Notes under the pieces: model-generated
What the model saw: the letters and a program-made list of their open reading frames with translations, nothing else
What the model was told of the DNA's origin: nothing
Databases searched by the model: none
Position numbers and translations under genes: made by a program
From: Lentisphaerae bacterium GWF2_45_14
GTDB taxonomy: Bacteria; Verrucomicrobiota; Lentisphaeria; Victivallales; GWF2-45-14
NCBI GenBank assembly: GCA_001804785.1
Contig: MHBG01000048.1
Coordinates: forward strand, 1 to 64,000
Reading direction: 5' to 3'
DNA: 64,000 nucleotides
Shown: piece by piece, positions 1 to 7,816 of the stretch
How positions within the stretch are numbered: the stretch's first letter is position 1
Layout of the letters: the number at the start of each line of letters is the position of its first letter

Positions 1-79
1 TATACTAAAGTCGGTTTGAATATCTACTATTTTTGAGTATAGTACGTCATGGATTTAAAAATTTTACAGAAAGGAATTC

Positions 80-697
80 ATGATGATAGAACTTACTTTT
101 ACGCCGGAAATAATCGAAGAACTGCACCATGAAAGATTCAATCATCCACATCCTCGGGTACAGTTAAAAATGGAAGCCATATATTTATGCGGAAAAGGTT
201 TTACGTGCAAAGAGGTTTGTGGCATCTGCAAAATATCAAAATGGACACTAATTAATTATACGAAAGATTTTGTGAGAGGCGGTGTCGAAGGCCTTAAGAA
301 ATTCGATTGTAGCGGGAGAAGTTCCAGTCTTGAAACACATGTCAAAACGCTTAAGGAAGAGTTCGGGAAAAGACCTCCGCATACCGCATCGGAAGCCGCT
401 GAAAGAATCGAAAAACTGACAGGCGTAAAACGCAAACTTACGCAAGTCAAGGCGTTCTTGAAACTGAACGGGTTCAAGTACCGGAAAGCCGGACATGTCC
501 CGGGCAAAGGATGCACCGAAGAGAAAAAGAAGGAACATGCTGATTTTCTCGAAAACGAACTCAAGCCGCGCCTCAAAGAAGTTAAAAAAGGAAAGCGCGA
601 CCTTTTTTTCTGGATGCCGCACACTACATCAATTCAGAGACGGTCTGTGAAATGCTCGACAAGCTTGCCCGCGTCTCAAAAAAGCCTAAAACGGTAG
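80..697 (+). CDS. IS630 transposase, N-terminal part (frame 1)
   Basis: The frame encodes the helix-turn-helix DNA-binding half of an IS630-type transposase (CKEVCGICKISKWTLINY region, then a winged-helix linker) up to the start of the DDE core. An AAGGAATTC sequence precedes the ATG. Homology-like sequence ends at GKRDLFF near 610; after that the frame reads nonsense (WMPHTTS...) to its stop at 697. The true continuation, FFLDAAHYINSE, carries the first catalytic Asp in the -1 frame. The switch point is a T7C run (603-610), which reads U UUU UUC in the zero frame. This could be a programmed -1 frameshift, giving about 304 residues in total, or a mutation. Confidence 0.85.
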   Translation: MMIELTFTPEIIEELHHERFNHPHPRVQLKMEAIYLCGKGFTCKEVCGICKISKWTLINYTKDFVRGGVEGLKKFDCSGRSSSLETHVKTLKEEFGKRPPHTASEAAERIEKLTGVKRKLTQVKAFLKLNGFKYRKAGHVPGKGCTEEKKKEHADFLENELKPRLKEVKKGKRDLFFWMPHTTSIQRRSVKCSTSLPASQKSLKR

Positions 698-993
698 TAC
701 TCGACAATGCAAAATACCAGCGTTGCGACATGGTTCTGGAACATGCTGAAGAACTCGGCATAGAACTGCTTTTTCTTCCTTCGTATTCGCCGAATCTGAA
801 TCTCATAGAGCGCTTCTGGAAACTCGTGAAAAAGAGATGCCTCAACTGTCGATATTACAACTGCTTCGAGTGTTTCAATTCTGCAATTGCTGACTTCATT
901 AAGAATGCGGACACAAAGCATCATTCCGAAATGAAAACCCTTCTTTCTTGGAATTTCCAGAACTTTGATAAAGTAGATATATTAACCGACTAG
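610..993 (+). CDS. IS630 transposase, C-terminal DDE part (-1 frame)
   Basis: Read from the slip site, this frame gives LDAAHYINSETVCEMLDK, then TVVLDNAKYQR with the second Asp and YSPNLNLIERFW with the catalytic Glu, which is the standard DDE triad of IS630/Tc1 enzymes. The ORF track starts at an internal ATG (652), but the conserved sequence extends upstream to the slippery run. Translation therefore probably enters by frameshifting from the upstream frame rather than by independent initiation. The stop codon lies inside the right inverted repeat. Confidence 0.8.
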   Translation: MDAAHYINSETVCEMLDKLARVSKKPKTVVLDNAKYQRCDMVLEHAEELGIELLFLPSYSPNLNLIERFWKLVKKRCLNCRYYNCFECFNSAIADFIKNADTKHHSEMKTLLSWNFQNFDKVDILTD

Positions 994-999
994 AGTATA

Positions 1000-1152
1000 A
1001 AAACAAAGAAATAGGTTCGTAGGCTACCAGCCATACAGGAGACTTAAAAAAATGTTCTATTTTTTTTCTTTTTGGCAGCTTTTTGAGGTATGTTGCAGCT
1101 TTTGCGGATAAACATTCCGGGAGGTTCATTTTGAGCTTAATTTGAGAGTGAA
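1000..1152. other. Host intergenic sequence between the IS and attL
   Basis: These are about 150 bp of the original chromosome downstream of the tRNA-His 3' end. I see no convincing gene or RNA, only a T-rich stretch (1055-1072) and no clear hairpin. The next base begins the att repeat. Confidence 0.5.
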
Positions 1153-1202
1153 AAGCTGGGGTGGATGAGGGGACTCGAACCCCCGGCCTTCTGGGCCACA
1201 AC
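1153..1202. repeat. attL core, 50-bp direct repeat with attR
   Basis: The 50 bases are identical to 54695-54744; the flanking bases differ on both sides (1152 a versus 54694 c; 1203 a versus 54745 c). The sequence equals the 3' half of tRNA-His from the anticodon loop through CCA plus four bases. Identity starts at the 5' edge of the anticodon loop, the usual crossover site for tRNA-targeting tyrosine integrases. Only the 3' half is present here, so this is not a functional tRNA. Confidence 0.95.
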
Positions 1203-1311
1203 AATAAGGGCAAGGGCGTATAAGTGCTTGTTTTGAACTTATTTTCAGTATATTAAATCTTTCCTAATTTATATTGATTTATGCTAAATGAGGCTGTATT
1301 TTTATCAAATC

Positions 1312-1333
1312 AGTTACCCAATAGTTACCCAAG
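1312..1333 (+). promoter_or_regulatory. Putative integrase arm-type sites, left pair
   Basis: Two head-to-tail 11-bp repeats, AGTTACCCAAT and AGTTACCCAAG, lie between attL and the integrase start. The same pair in the same orientation and spacing occurs beside attR (54626-54647). In the excised phage both pairs would flank the attP core in direct orientation, as expected for arm-type binding sites of the integrase N-terminal domain. Protein binding is inferred. Confidence 0.65.
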
Positions 1334-1356
1334 CACTATAAAAAGGCATTGAAATC

Positions 1357-2514
1357 ATGGCGAAAAAGATGAAATTTACTCAGGCCGCAATCAATAAGCT
1401 TCCCTATTCCGATCCCCGAATTGATTATCAGGATACCGAGACAAAATATTTATATCTCCGTGCCGGGAAAATATCGAAAACTTACTTCTTCATGCGCCGC
1501 GCCAATGGGAAGCTGAACAAGAAAGGTATCGGCAATGCAAGCCAAGTATCGCTTTATGACGCTAGAAAGGCCGCAGACAATGCAAATGCCAGGATTGCCG
1601 TCAATGATGCACTGAAGCCTGTTATGGCATCAAAATTGACGCTTTGCGATGCCTATGAGTTCTATTGCGAAGCAAAAGGTGAATCAAAGGCTCAGGAAAG
1701 CTTATGGCGGCTTTATCTGTCCGCGTTAGGTTCTGTAAAGCTTGATGATTTATCACGCGATCAGATTCGTAGATTACTCAAAGAAATCGGAGACAAGGGA
1801 ATTAAAACCACAGCGAATAGAGTTGCGCAGTTAATTAGAGCCGTCATTACCTTTGCAATTCACAACGATAAATGGAGCGGCAATAATCCAGCAATGGGGC
1901 TGGTTTTGTACAAGGAACATGCTAGAAAACGCTATTTGTACCCCGATGAAATGACTCGTTTTTTTGATGAAATGATAAAGATCGAGAAGCATGTTATGGC
2001 GAAGCAATATCAACCTTCATGCGATGCAATCCGGCTTCTGCTTCTAACCGGACAACGGAAAGCAAACGTATTGGCCATGCGCTGGGATGAATTAGACTTG
2101 ACTCATGCGAAATGGACAATCCCCCCGGAAAAGTTTAAAAGCGATAATGAACAACGGGTTGCCTTGTCTGAGGTTGCAATGGAAATATTGAACCGCCGTA
2201 AAGCCGCGTTAGGTCATTCCCGTGAATGGGTATTTCCGGCACGTACCAAAGGTGCGAAAACTCGGCACTTGGCCGACATTAAAAAAACATTTGCCCGAAT
2301 CATTGAGAATGCAAAAATTGAAAATCTCACGATTCACGACTTGCGGCGAACGTTTGGAAGCTGGCTGGCCGCTGACGGCGTACCTCTTCACATCATCAGC
2401 AAAATGCTTGGTCATGCCGATACGCGGATAACCGAAAAAGTCTATGCCCATCTTGATTTATCACCGCTGAAAAATGCCGCTGAGATTTTCAGCAAAAGAT
2501 TGCCCGGCAAATAA
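1357..2514 (+). CDS. int: Tyrosine site-specific integrase
   Basis: This 385-residue phage integrase catalyses integration and, with an excisionase, excision at tRNA-His. The N-terminus (about residues 5-85) resembles the DUF4102-type arm-binding domain. A core-binding helical domain follows at 90-190, then the catalytic domain. The expected catalytic residues are visible: R234 (TGQRKANVLAMRW), H327 and R330 in HDLRRTFG, H353 in LGHAD, and the nucleophile Y363 in VYAHL. The gene lies 154 bp from the attL core, reading inward. Length is normal and there is no damage, so it should be active. Confidence 0.95.
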   Translation: MAKKMKFTQAAINKLPYSDPRIDYQDTETKYLYLRAGKISKTYFFMRRANGKLNKKGIGNASQVSLYDARKAADNANARIAVNDALKPVMASKLTLCDAYEFYCEAKGESKAQESLWRLYLSALGSVKLDDLSRDQIRRLLKEIGDKGIKTTANRVAQLIRAVITFAIHNDKWSGNNPAMGLVLYKEHARKRYLYPDEMTRFFDEMIKIEKHVMAKQYQPSCDAIRLLLLTGQRKANVLAMRWDELDLTHAKWTIPPEKFKSDNEQRVALSEVAMEILNRRKAALGHSREWVFPARTKGAKTRHLADIKKTFARIIENAKIENLTIHDLRRTFGSWLAADGVPLHIISKMLGHADTRITEKVYAHLDLSPLKNAAEIFSKRLPGK

Positions 2515-2537
2515 AAATTCACAGAAAAATTAAAATT

Positions 2538-2580
2538 CAGGTTTTGTTTTTTTGATATTGATAGCACTCCTGTTTATAAT
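2538..2580 (+). promoter_or_regulatory. Promoter with conserved CAGGTTTTGT7G element, copy 1
   Basis: The element CAGGTTTTGTTTTTTTG (2538-2554) runs into a near-consensus sigma70 promoter: TTGATA (2552-2557), 17-bp spacer, TATAAT (2575-2580). It lies just ahead of the first late gene. The 17-bp element recurs almost exactly at 5148, 20035 and, on the minus strand, 34895, each time before a gene block. It is likely a phage late promoter or activator site. Confidence 0.75.
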
Positions 2581-2627
2581 CCAGTTAAAAGCCAGGATTA
2601 CACAAACATAAAACAGGAGTTGTTATC

Positions 2628-3185
2628 ATGTCAGAACTCGATGGAACTACAAGGGTTTTCAATCAGGATGTTGAAATTGCAGGGAAACTCAAGGGGAAAA
2701 ATGTTGAAATTACCAGTCTCAAAATCGGCGGTGTTCCTATGCCCGCCCCTGCATCAATTCAGCAGCTCGTCGAAAACCTTACCGCCCTCGGACAGATAGC
2801 CGACAATGTCGCAAATTTGAGACTGCTTCCCGTATCCGGCACAATCGCAATCGGTGAAGAAGCCGTCGGCGTAATCAATGCCGCAGTCGCGCTCAAAAAC
2901 AACGATGATACCGCTATCGCCGCCAAGTCCGGCATCAAATTCTATTTCTCCAGCGACTCCGCAGGTGCAACACCCGCAGCATCCGGAACTGTTCTCGCAG
3001 TCGGCACAAACGGCGTACTTCTCAAAGACGGCGGCGATTCGCTGACCGCCGGAACGCTTATTTCGAACGCAACCGGACTTGTAGACCTCAATATTACCGG
3101 CGTTGCGGAAAGTACAGTCTATCTGCATCTGATTATGCCGGACGGTAAAGTGGTATCAAGCGGAGCTATCACATTCGCGGCGTAA
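2628..3185 (+). CDS. Putative virion decoration/Ig-like protein
   Basis: A 185-residue protein with AGGAG seven bases before its ATG. The N-terminal 50 residues are polar (FNQDVEIAGKLKGKNVEI). A short helical segment around 60-75 and a beta-rich, Ala/Gly/Thr-rich domain (80-185) follow, looking like an Ig-type sandwich. No catalytic motif is present. It is the first gene of the late block, directly ahead of the portal gene and under its own promoter. A head decoration or fibre-base role is plausible from position and composition only. Confidence 0.6.
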   Translation: MSELDGTTRVFNQDVEIAGKLKGKNVEITSLKIGGVPMPAPASIQQLVENLTALGQIADNVANLRLLPVSGTIAIGEEAVGVINAAVALKNNDDTAIAAKSGIKFYFSSDSAGATPAASGTVLAVGTNGVLLKDGGDSLTAGTLISNATGLVDLNITGVAESTVYLHLIMPDGKVVSSGAITFAA

Positions 3186-3214
3186 TAGGCTCATCCTGAA
3201 GGGGGGACAGTCCC

Positions 3215-5134
3215 ATGAATGACGATATAACCGGTTTGGTGCAACACGTCAATAGGGTTTTCAAGGAATACTCTGAAGATCGCAAGGATATTGAGAAAAA
3301 ATGGCAGCGCAATATTGACGCATTTCACCGGATCAGTACCGGCAAATGGAAAAAGTGCGAAGGTGCAGAGAGCTGGCAGAGCCAGACTTTTATCGGTATC
3401 ACCAAGCAGAAAATTGTTGCTGCATATTCAATTCTGATTGACACATTGCTTCAGCAGGGGAAAATCCCGTTTACGCTCGAACTTTCTCCATTGTGCGGTC
3501 AATTGATAGAGGACTTGCCCCCCGAGGAACGCGCCGGCGTTGAACGTAAAATGGAACTCATGAGCGCCAGAATCAACGAGCAGTATGCTGATTGCAACGC
3601 TGATCGCCAACTTATGAAAAATGTACTTTCAGGCGCAATTTACGGCGAAACATACGCCCGGCAATCGGTCATTGACGTTGTCAAACAGGGATATCGCGTT
3701 GTCGATGGGACTCAGAGCGCAAGCGGTAAGTATGAACGCTGGGAAAAATTCAAAATTGTCAAAGAATCGCCATCCTGGGAGTATGTAGCTTGTTGGAATA
3801 TCTTCAGAGACATTGAAAGTTGTGATCTGCAAAAAAGCGAAGCCGTCATATATCGTGAATATATGTCTCCGAACGAACTCAGGAAACAAAGCGAAAAGCC
3901 GTTTTTTATCAAGGATGCAATCGAGTCCGCCATTTCCGAAAGCTATTCCAGGTCTGCCGATTCTGTTGATACCAGTGATCTTCCTCCAGATAAGCGCAAC
4001 ATCGTCAATCGCAAAAAAAATATAAAAGTTCTGGAATATTGGGGACGTGTTCCGCGTAAAGTTGCTGACGAATTCGAAAAAAGTCTTGATGAATTTCAGG
4101 ACTGGAGTTTGTCTGATGGCGATATTGACGACGGTGAAAATGAAGGCGATGATGTTGAAGTCATGTGCGTTGTCGCCTGTGATCGAGTAATTCGCTATGT
4201 TCGCATTGAAGAGGAAATGCAACGTCCCTTTTATCGCGCAGTTTTCGAGGACGATATTGACAGTACGACAGGAATAAGCCCAGCAGACAATCTCGAAGAT
4301 GTACAGGTTATTATGAACGGGGCTGTTCGATCATTCGAAGACAATAAAAAGCTGGCCTCAAATATTATTCTTGCACTCAAACGCCGTTTGCTTCATACTC
4401 AGCCCGGCGAACTTAAGCCCGGCATGATACTTGATGTCTCTGAAGAATGTGAAGATGTTCGCCAGGCCGTTCAGCAAGTCGTGATTCAGGACGTGGGGGA
4501 ATCCTTATTGAGCATGATTGAACTTGCTTCTCGATTTGCCGATGATGACAGCAATATCCCGAAAATTCAACAGGGGCAGAGTATCGGCGGTGAAACAGCT
4601 TACGAATTATCACAACGCCTTGAAAAATCAGGGAAATATCTTGGTTCGGTAATCCGTAATTATGATGAAGGCCTTATCGAACCTATCACAACTTCCTTCC
4701 TTGATTACAACATGGATGATCCCGAAGCCGAAGGAAAAGGAAACTTCACCGCCAAGGCCAAAGGATTTGCATCGTTCCAGGAAAAAGCAACTCAGCTGGC
4801 CGGAATAAGTAAACTTCTTGAACTGGTCATGAGCAACGAGGCGTTACAGCGAAAAGTCAAGTTTGAAGAAGTCTTCAGAAAGTTTGCCGCCATGCTTGAT
4901 GTTGATGCCGATACCTGGCTGAAGTCCGATGAGGAAGAAGCCGCTGAAGCTCAGTCCGAAGCCCAGGCACAGCAAGCCGAAATGCAAATGAATATGGCAA
5001 AAGCTCAGGCCGATACCGAATTGACACAGGCTAATGCTCAGTCAGTTATGGCAAAGACAAAGATTGAAGCCGAACGCTTGAAATTGGATCAATTGAACGC
5101 ATTAAAACCGGTTCCGCAAAAAGCTATTTCATAA
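3215..5134 (+). CDS. Portal protein
   Basis: This 639-residue protein has the architecture of podovirus (P22/N4-like) portals. It has an N-terminal mixed domain with conserved tryptophans (ESWQSQTFIGITKQKI), an acidic insertion near 300-325 (DGDIDDGENEGDDVE), a central stem-like region with DNLEDVQVIMNGAVRSFEDNKK, and an Ala/Gln-rich coiled-coil C-terminus (AEAQSEAQAQQAEMQMNMAKAQ). Such proteins form the dodecameric channel at one head vertex, through which terminase packages DNA. A GGGGGAC sequence precedes the ATG. The terminase genes are not adjacent but lie 29 kb away on the other strand. Confidence 0.8.
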   Translation: MNDDITGLVQHVNRVFKEYSEDRKDIEKKWQRNIDAFHRISTGKWKKCEGAESWQSQTFIGITKQKIVAAYSILIDTLLQQGKIPFTLELSPLCGQLIEDLPPEERAGVERKMELMSARINEQYADCNADRQLMKNVLSGAIYGETYARQSVIDVVKQGYRVVDGTQSASGKYERWEKFKIVKESPSWEYVACWNIFRDIESCDLQKSEAVIYREYMSPNELRKQSEKPFFIKDAIESAISESYSRSADSVDTSDLPPDKRNIVNRKKNIKVLEYWGRVPRKVADEFEKSLDEFQDWSLSDGDIDDGENEGDDVEVMCVVACDRVIRYVRIEEEMQRPFYRAVFEDDIDSTTGISPADNLEDVQVIMNGAVRSFEDNKKLASNIILALKRRLLHTQPGELKPGMILDVSEECEDVRQAVQQVVIQDVGESLLSMIELASRFADDDSNIPKIQQGQSIGGETAYELSQRLEKSGKYLGSVIRNYDEGLIEPITTSFLDYNMDDPEAEGKGNFTAKAKGFASFQEKATQLAGISKLLELVMSNEALQRKVKFEEVFRKFAAMLDVDADTWLKSDEEEAAEAQSEAQAQQAEMQMNMAKAQADTELTQANAQSVMAKTKIEAERLKLDQLNALKPVPQKAIS

Positions 5135-5147
5135 TTTCTGTAAAAAA

Positions 5148-5188
5148 GAGGTTTTGTTTTTTTGCCATTTGAAAAAGCCGTTTATAGA
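5148..5188 (+). promoter_or_regulatory. Conserved GAGGTTTTGT7G promoter element, copy 2
   Basis: GAGGTTTTGTTTTTTTG (5148-5164) lies between the portal stop and the next start. It is followed by TTGCCA and, after 15 bp, TATAGA (5183-5188). The match to the other copies is exact over 17 bp. The downstream hexamer is weaker than in copy 1, so an activator may be needed. Confidence 0.65.
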
Positions 5189-5208
5189 TTGAGAGCAAAG
5201 GAAAGATT

Positions 5209-5457
5209 ATGAATATAGTTGAATATCTATCAGGTAATCAGATTAATGCAATGACCCGAGCAGATGAAGCGGAAAGCGGAATGGTTATTTTGAAAGCCGT
5301 TAAGTCATTCAGAGACAAAGAATTAGATGTTGCATTAAAATTATCTGCAAAGTCCGGAAGCGAAGCTGAAGCAATTAAAAAATTACATACTGTAAACGTC
5401 CTGGATTGGGTGTTGTCATTACCCGAGCAGGCAAGAAAATACGTTAAAGGAGAATAA
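5209..5457 (+). CDS. Small conserved-looking head-region protein, function unknown
   Basis: An 82-residue helical protein (NIVEYLSGNQINAMTRADEAESGM) preceded by AAAGGAAAG. It lies between portal and scaffold and is the first gene after the second conserved promoter element. Its composition suggests an alpha-helical adaptor. I recognise no family. Confidence 0.65.
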   Translation: MNIVEYLSGNQINAMTRADEAESGMVILKAVKSFRDKELDVALKLSAKSGSEAEAIKKLHTVNVLDWVLSLPEQARKYVKGE

Positions 5458-5462
5458 CAATC

Positions 5463-6464
5463 ATGGCGAATGAATTCGACAAAGAACTTGATCTGGACGA
5501 AAACAAAGACCAGTTTAACGGAGACGGAGAAGAATTCGATGATGATTTTTCATCCGCGTTCGATGGCGATGACGACGATAACGATAACGCTGGCGAGAAA
5601 GCCAATAAAAAGAAAACAGACAAGAAAGAAAAAGACGAGCAGGACGCAGACGATTCAGGCAATGATGAAGATGGCGAAGATGATTCTGGCGGCAATGACG
5701 ACAAGGACGGTAAAGGCAAATCAGCCCTTGAACTTGCGGAGCAACGCGCCACGGAAAAAGACAATCAGCAGACTTCGGAAAAAAATCAGACACTAAAACC
5801 GGAAGACACACAGTCTCAGGCAAATCAAACCAAAGCGACGGCAGTGAGTCAGGACAAGCAGAAAAGCTCGTTCAATACTATCCTTGAGGGACTTTCCGAA
5901 GACCGTCGAAATAAAATAAATGGTGCGCTTGAAGTCATTCCCGAACTGCGCGACGTGCTTGACCTTATTTTAGAACAGTCAGGTTCAAATACAAAGCAGG
6001 AAAGCCCCGAGGAGCGCAGAACCAGAGAGGACGCAATTGCCAGAGAAGCAGTTGCCCGCGCAAAAGAAACAGAAGAAAAAGAACGTCTTCGTGAAGATTT
6101 GGCTGTTACAAATTTCTGGCTCAACCTGACTCGTAAAAAATCAAATGCAATGGAAATATCTGACAGCAAAGAATTTCAGGAATGGGTCAAGAAACAGTCT
6201 TCCGGAATCAATAAGCTTGCCATGTCCCTTGATCCCGAAGATGCAATTCTTGTCCTGAATGCTTATGAAGAAAATTGCGCAAAGGAAAAGTCAAAAGAAA
6301 TCGACAACGACACCGAAGCAAAACGCGATAAAAAGAAAAGCCTCCAGAAGACAGTTCTGAAGGGTGGAAATAAGAGCCATCATGACAATAAAGGCAAGAA
6401 TGCCGGTAATGAAGATGATGAATTTGCAAACGGGTTTGATGCCGACGATGATAACGAAGAATAA
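5463..6464 (+). CDS. Putative capsid scaffold protein
   Basis: A 333-residue, very acidic, low-complexity protein. The first 115 residues are dominated by Asp, Glu, Asn, Lys and Gln runs. A helical coiled-coil-like body follows (about 150-250, ETEEKEERLREDLAVTNFWLNLTRK) and the tail is charged again. Position between portal and major capsid genes, composition and length fit a scaffolding protein that guides procapsid assembly. No protease motif is visible in it or nearby. ATG start with GGAG upstream. Confidence 0.7.
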   Translation: MANEFDKELDLDENKDQFNGDGEEFDDDFSSAFDGDDDDNDNAGEKANKKKTDKKEKDEQDADDSGNDEDGEDDSGGNDDKDGKGKSALELAEQRATEKDNQQTSEKNQTLKPEDTQSQANQTKATAVSQDKQKSSFNTILEGLSEDRRNKINGALEVIPELRDVLDLILEQSGSNTKQESPEERRTREDAIAREAVARAKETEEKERLREDLAVTNFWLNLTRKKSNAMEISDSKEFQEWVKKQSSGINKLAMSLDPEDAILVLNAYEENCAKEKSKEIDNDTEAKRDKKKSLQKTVLKGGNKSHHDNKGKNAGNEDDEFANGFDADDDNEE

Positions 6465-6618
6465 GAAAGGTCTTTTATCCGCTCCGGAAAGCTTTGAAAT
6501 TATTTTGAGATGTCCGGAATGCGGAAAGCTTCTTGGTCGAGGAAAACTCGTTGAAGGCAGTCATGTTGAACTTTACTGCCGGAGATGTAAAAAAGAAATT
6601 AAAATTCGCGCTATATAA
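6448..6618 (+). CDS. Com-like zinc-ribbon protein
   Basis: About 56 residues with RCPECGKLLGRGKLVEGSHVELYCRRCKKEI, two CxxC knuckles in the arrangement of the Mu Com family. Mu Com is an RNA-binding translational activator of mom. The frame overlaps the scaffold stop, and the start is uncertain because no clear Shine-Dalgarno is present; the ATG at 6448 is my best choice. It sits directly upstream of the capsid gene, whose leader has a hairpin, so a regulatory RNA role is conceivable but inferred. Confidence 0.65.
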   Translation: MITKNKKGLLSAPESFEIILRCPECGKLLGRGKLVEGSHVELYCRRCKKEIKIRAI

Positions 6619-6684
6619 ATCGTTCATGGTGAACGGTTGATATAAAAAGCCAGAGCGCCTCCGAGTGCCAGTGCAAACAACAAA

Positions 6685-6719
6685 CGCCGAACAAAAAAAC
6701 GGCGTGGCACAAAAGGAGG
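6685..6719 (+). promoter_or_regulatory. Leader hairpin and strong ribosome binding site of the capsid gene
   Basis: CGCCG (6685-6689) and CGGCG (6700-6704) form a small A-rich-looped stem immediately before AAAAGGAGG (6711-6719). The ribosome site is six bases from the ATG at 6726. This decides the start: the ORF-track TTG at 6720 lies next to the Shine-Dalgarno and cannot be used. Confidence 0.6.
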
Positions 6720-6725
6720 TTGCAA

Positions 6726-7739
6726 ATGGCAACAAACACGTATGGGGATATATCCCCGAAGGTTGCAGGGTCTTCCGCAAAGCGCTTGCTTAAGCGCGGA
6801 CAGAACTTGTTCGTGACCGAAAGATTCGGTCATTTCGATCCGCAGGGTAAAAACAAAACCCTGACTCGCAAATGGAGACGGTACAACTCACTGGCTCCAG
6901 CAACTACACCGCTTGCCGAAGGAGTAACTCCGGACGGTTCCGCAATCAGCTATACGGACTATACCGTAACGCTCGCTCAGTATGGCGACTGGGTTCAGAT
7001 CACTGATGTTATAAAAGACACTCATGACGATCCCGTTCTGCAGGAAATGATGGACGTTTGCGGTGAACAGCTGGCTGATACAGTCGAACTTCTCCGCATT
7101 GCAGTGCTGAAAGCTGGCACAAACGTTTTCTATGCTGGTGGCGTTGCCAGCCGTGCGGACGTAAACAGCGCTCCAACTCGTGGGGATTTCAGCAAAATCG
7201 TTCGTTCGCTTAAGCGCAACAAGGCGCGCACAATAAGCAGAATTATCAAGGCAAGTCCCAATATTGCCACCGAGCCAGTAGGCGCGGCATATTTTGCGAT
7301 GGGGCATACTGATTTGGAACCCGATATCAACAAGATGTCCGGATTCGTTCCCGTTGCAAAATACGCCAACAGCGACAAGGCGCTTCCGGGAGAAGTAGGG
7401 AAGATTGACAGTGTCCGAATCATCCTTACTTCGCTTTTCTCGCCGTGGGCGGCAGTCGGCGTATCTGGAACCACATTCCTTTCAGGAGGCGTAGAAGTTA
7501 CCGAGGCTGCTCAGTGTGATGTCTATCCCCTGATAATCGTTGCCAAGGACGCTTACGGGATAGTTCCTCTCCAGGGGGAAAACGCCGTCAAGCCGATGGT
7601 GAAAAATCCTGAACCGGTCAAAGGCGACCCGTTGGCACAGACGGGATTTGTTGCCTGGAAAATATACCAGGCAACGGTAATCCTAAACCAGCTCTGGATT
7701 GCAAGACTGGAATGCGCGGCAACCGCCGATCCTGAATAA
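6726..7739 (+). CDS. Major capsid protein, N4-gp56 family
   Basis: This 337-residue protein has the signature of N4-gp56-type HK97-fold capsid proteins: KTLTRKWRRYNSLAPATTPL, then EGVTPDGSAISYTDYTVTLA, QYGDWVQITDVI and DTHDDPVLQEMMDVCGEQLADT. It forms the icosahedral shell. The gene has the best ribosome site in the region and is followed by a strong terminator, as expected for the most abundant virion protein. The ATG at 6726 is preferred over the TTG at 6720. Confidence 0.92.
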   Translation: MATNTYGDISPKVAGSSAKRLLKRGQNLFVTERFGHFDPQGKNKTLTRKWRRYNSLAPATTPLAEGVTPDGSAISYTDYTVTLAQYGDWVQITDVIKDTHDDPVLQEMMDVCGEQLADTVELLRIAVLKAGTNVFYAGGVASRADVNSAPTRGDFSKIVRSLKRNKARTISRIIKASPNIATEPVGAAYFAMGHTDLEPDINKMSGFVPVAKYANSDKALPGEVGKIDSVRIILTSLFSPWAAVGVSGTTFLSGGVEVTEAAQCDVYPLIIVAKDAYGIVPLQGENAVKPMVKNPEPVKGDPLAQTGFVAWKIYQATVILNQLWIARLECAATADPE

Positions 7740-7749
7740 TTCGTAACCC

Positions 7750-7789
7750 AAGGGGATTGAGAAGACAAGTACTTCTCGTCCCCTTTTTT
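7750..7789 (+). terminator. Rho-independent terminator after the capsid gene
   Basis: The arms AAGGGGA...GAGAAG and CTTCTC.TCCCCTT pair over 13 bp with one small bulge and a seven-base loop, followed by TTTTTT. It lies 10 bp after the capsid stop and probably sets capsid expression above downstream genes by partial termination. Confidence 0.88.
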
Positions 7790-7816
7790 GTATAAACAAA
7801 AACAAAAGGAAAAGTC

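Larger units (their letters stand above)
1..999 (+). mobile_element. IS630/Tc1-family insertion sequence, apparently complete
   Basis: The ends match as imperfect terminal inverted repeats: the first 28 bases and the reverse complement of about 972-999 agree at 23 of 28 positions, sharing TATACT, AGTCGGTT and ATATCTAC blocks. Both outer ends are TA, as expected for the TA target duplication of IS630/Tc1 elements. The body holds a DDE transposase in two overlapping frames. The element begins at the first base of the window and lies about 150 bp outside the prophage attL, so it is a separate insertion. Confidence 0.85.

Noticed and set aside
1157-1202. Second tRNA-His gene at attL
   Set aside because: Only the 3' half from the anticodon loop is present; D-arm and 5' acceptor strand are missing.
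899-1213. Minus-strand ORF of 104 residues across the IS end and attL
   Set aside because: It crosses the IS boundary and the tRNA-derived att repeat, has no ribosome site, and its sequence is simply the reverse of transposase and tRNA.
3629-4222. Minus-strand ORF of 197 residues inside the portal gene
   Set aside because: Antisense shadow of a well-supported gene, with no ribosome site or coherent domain.
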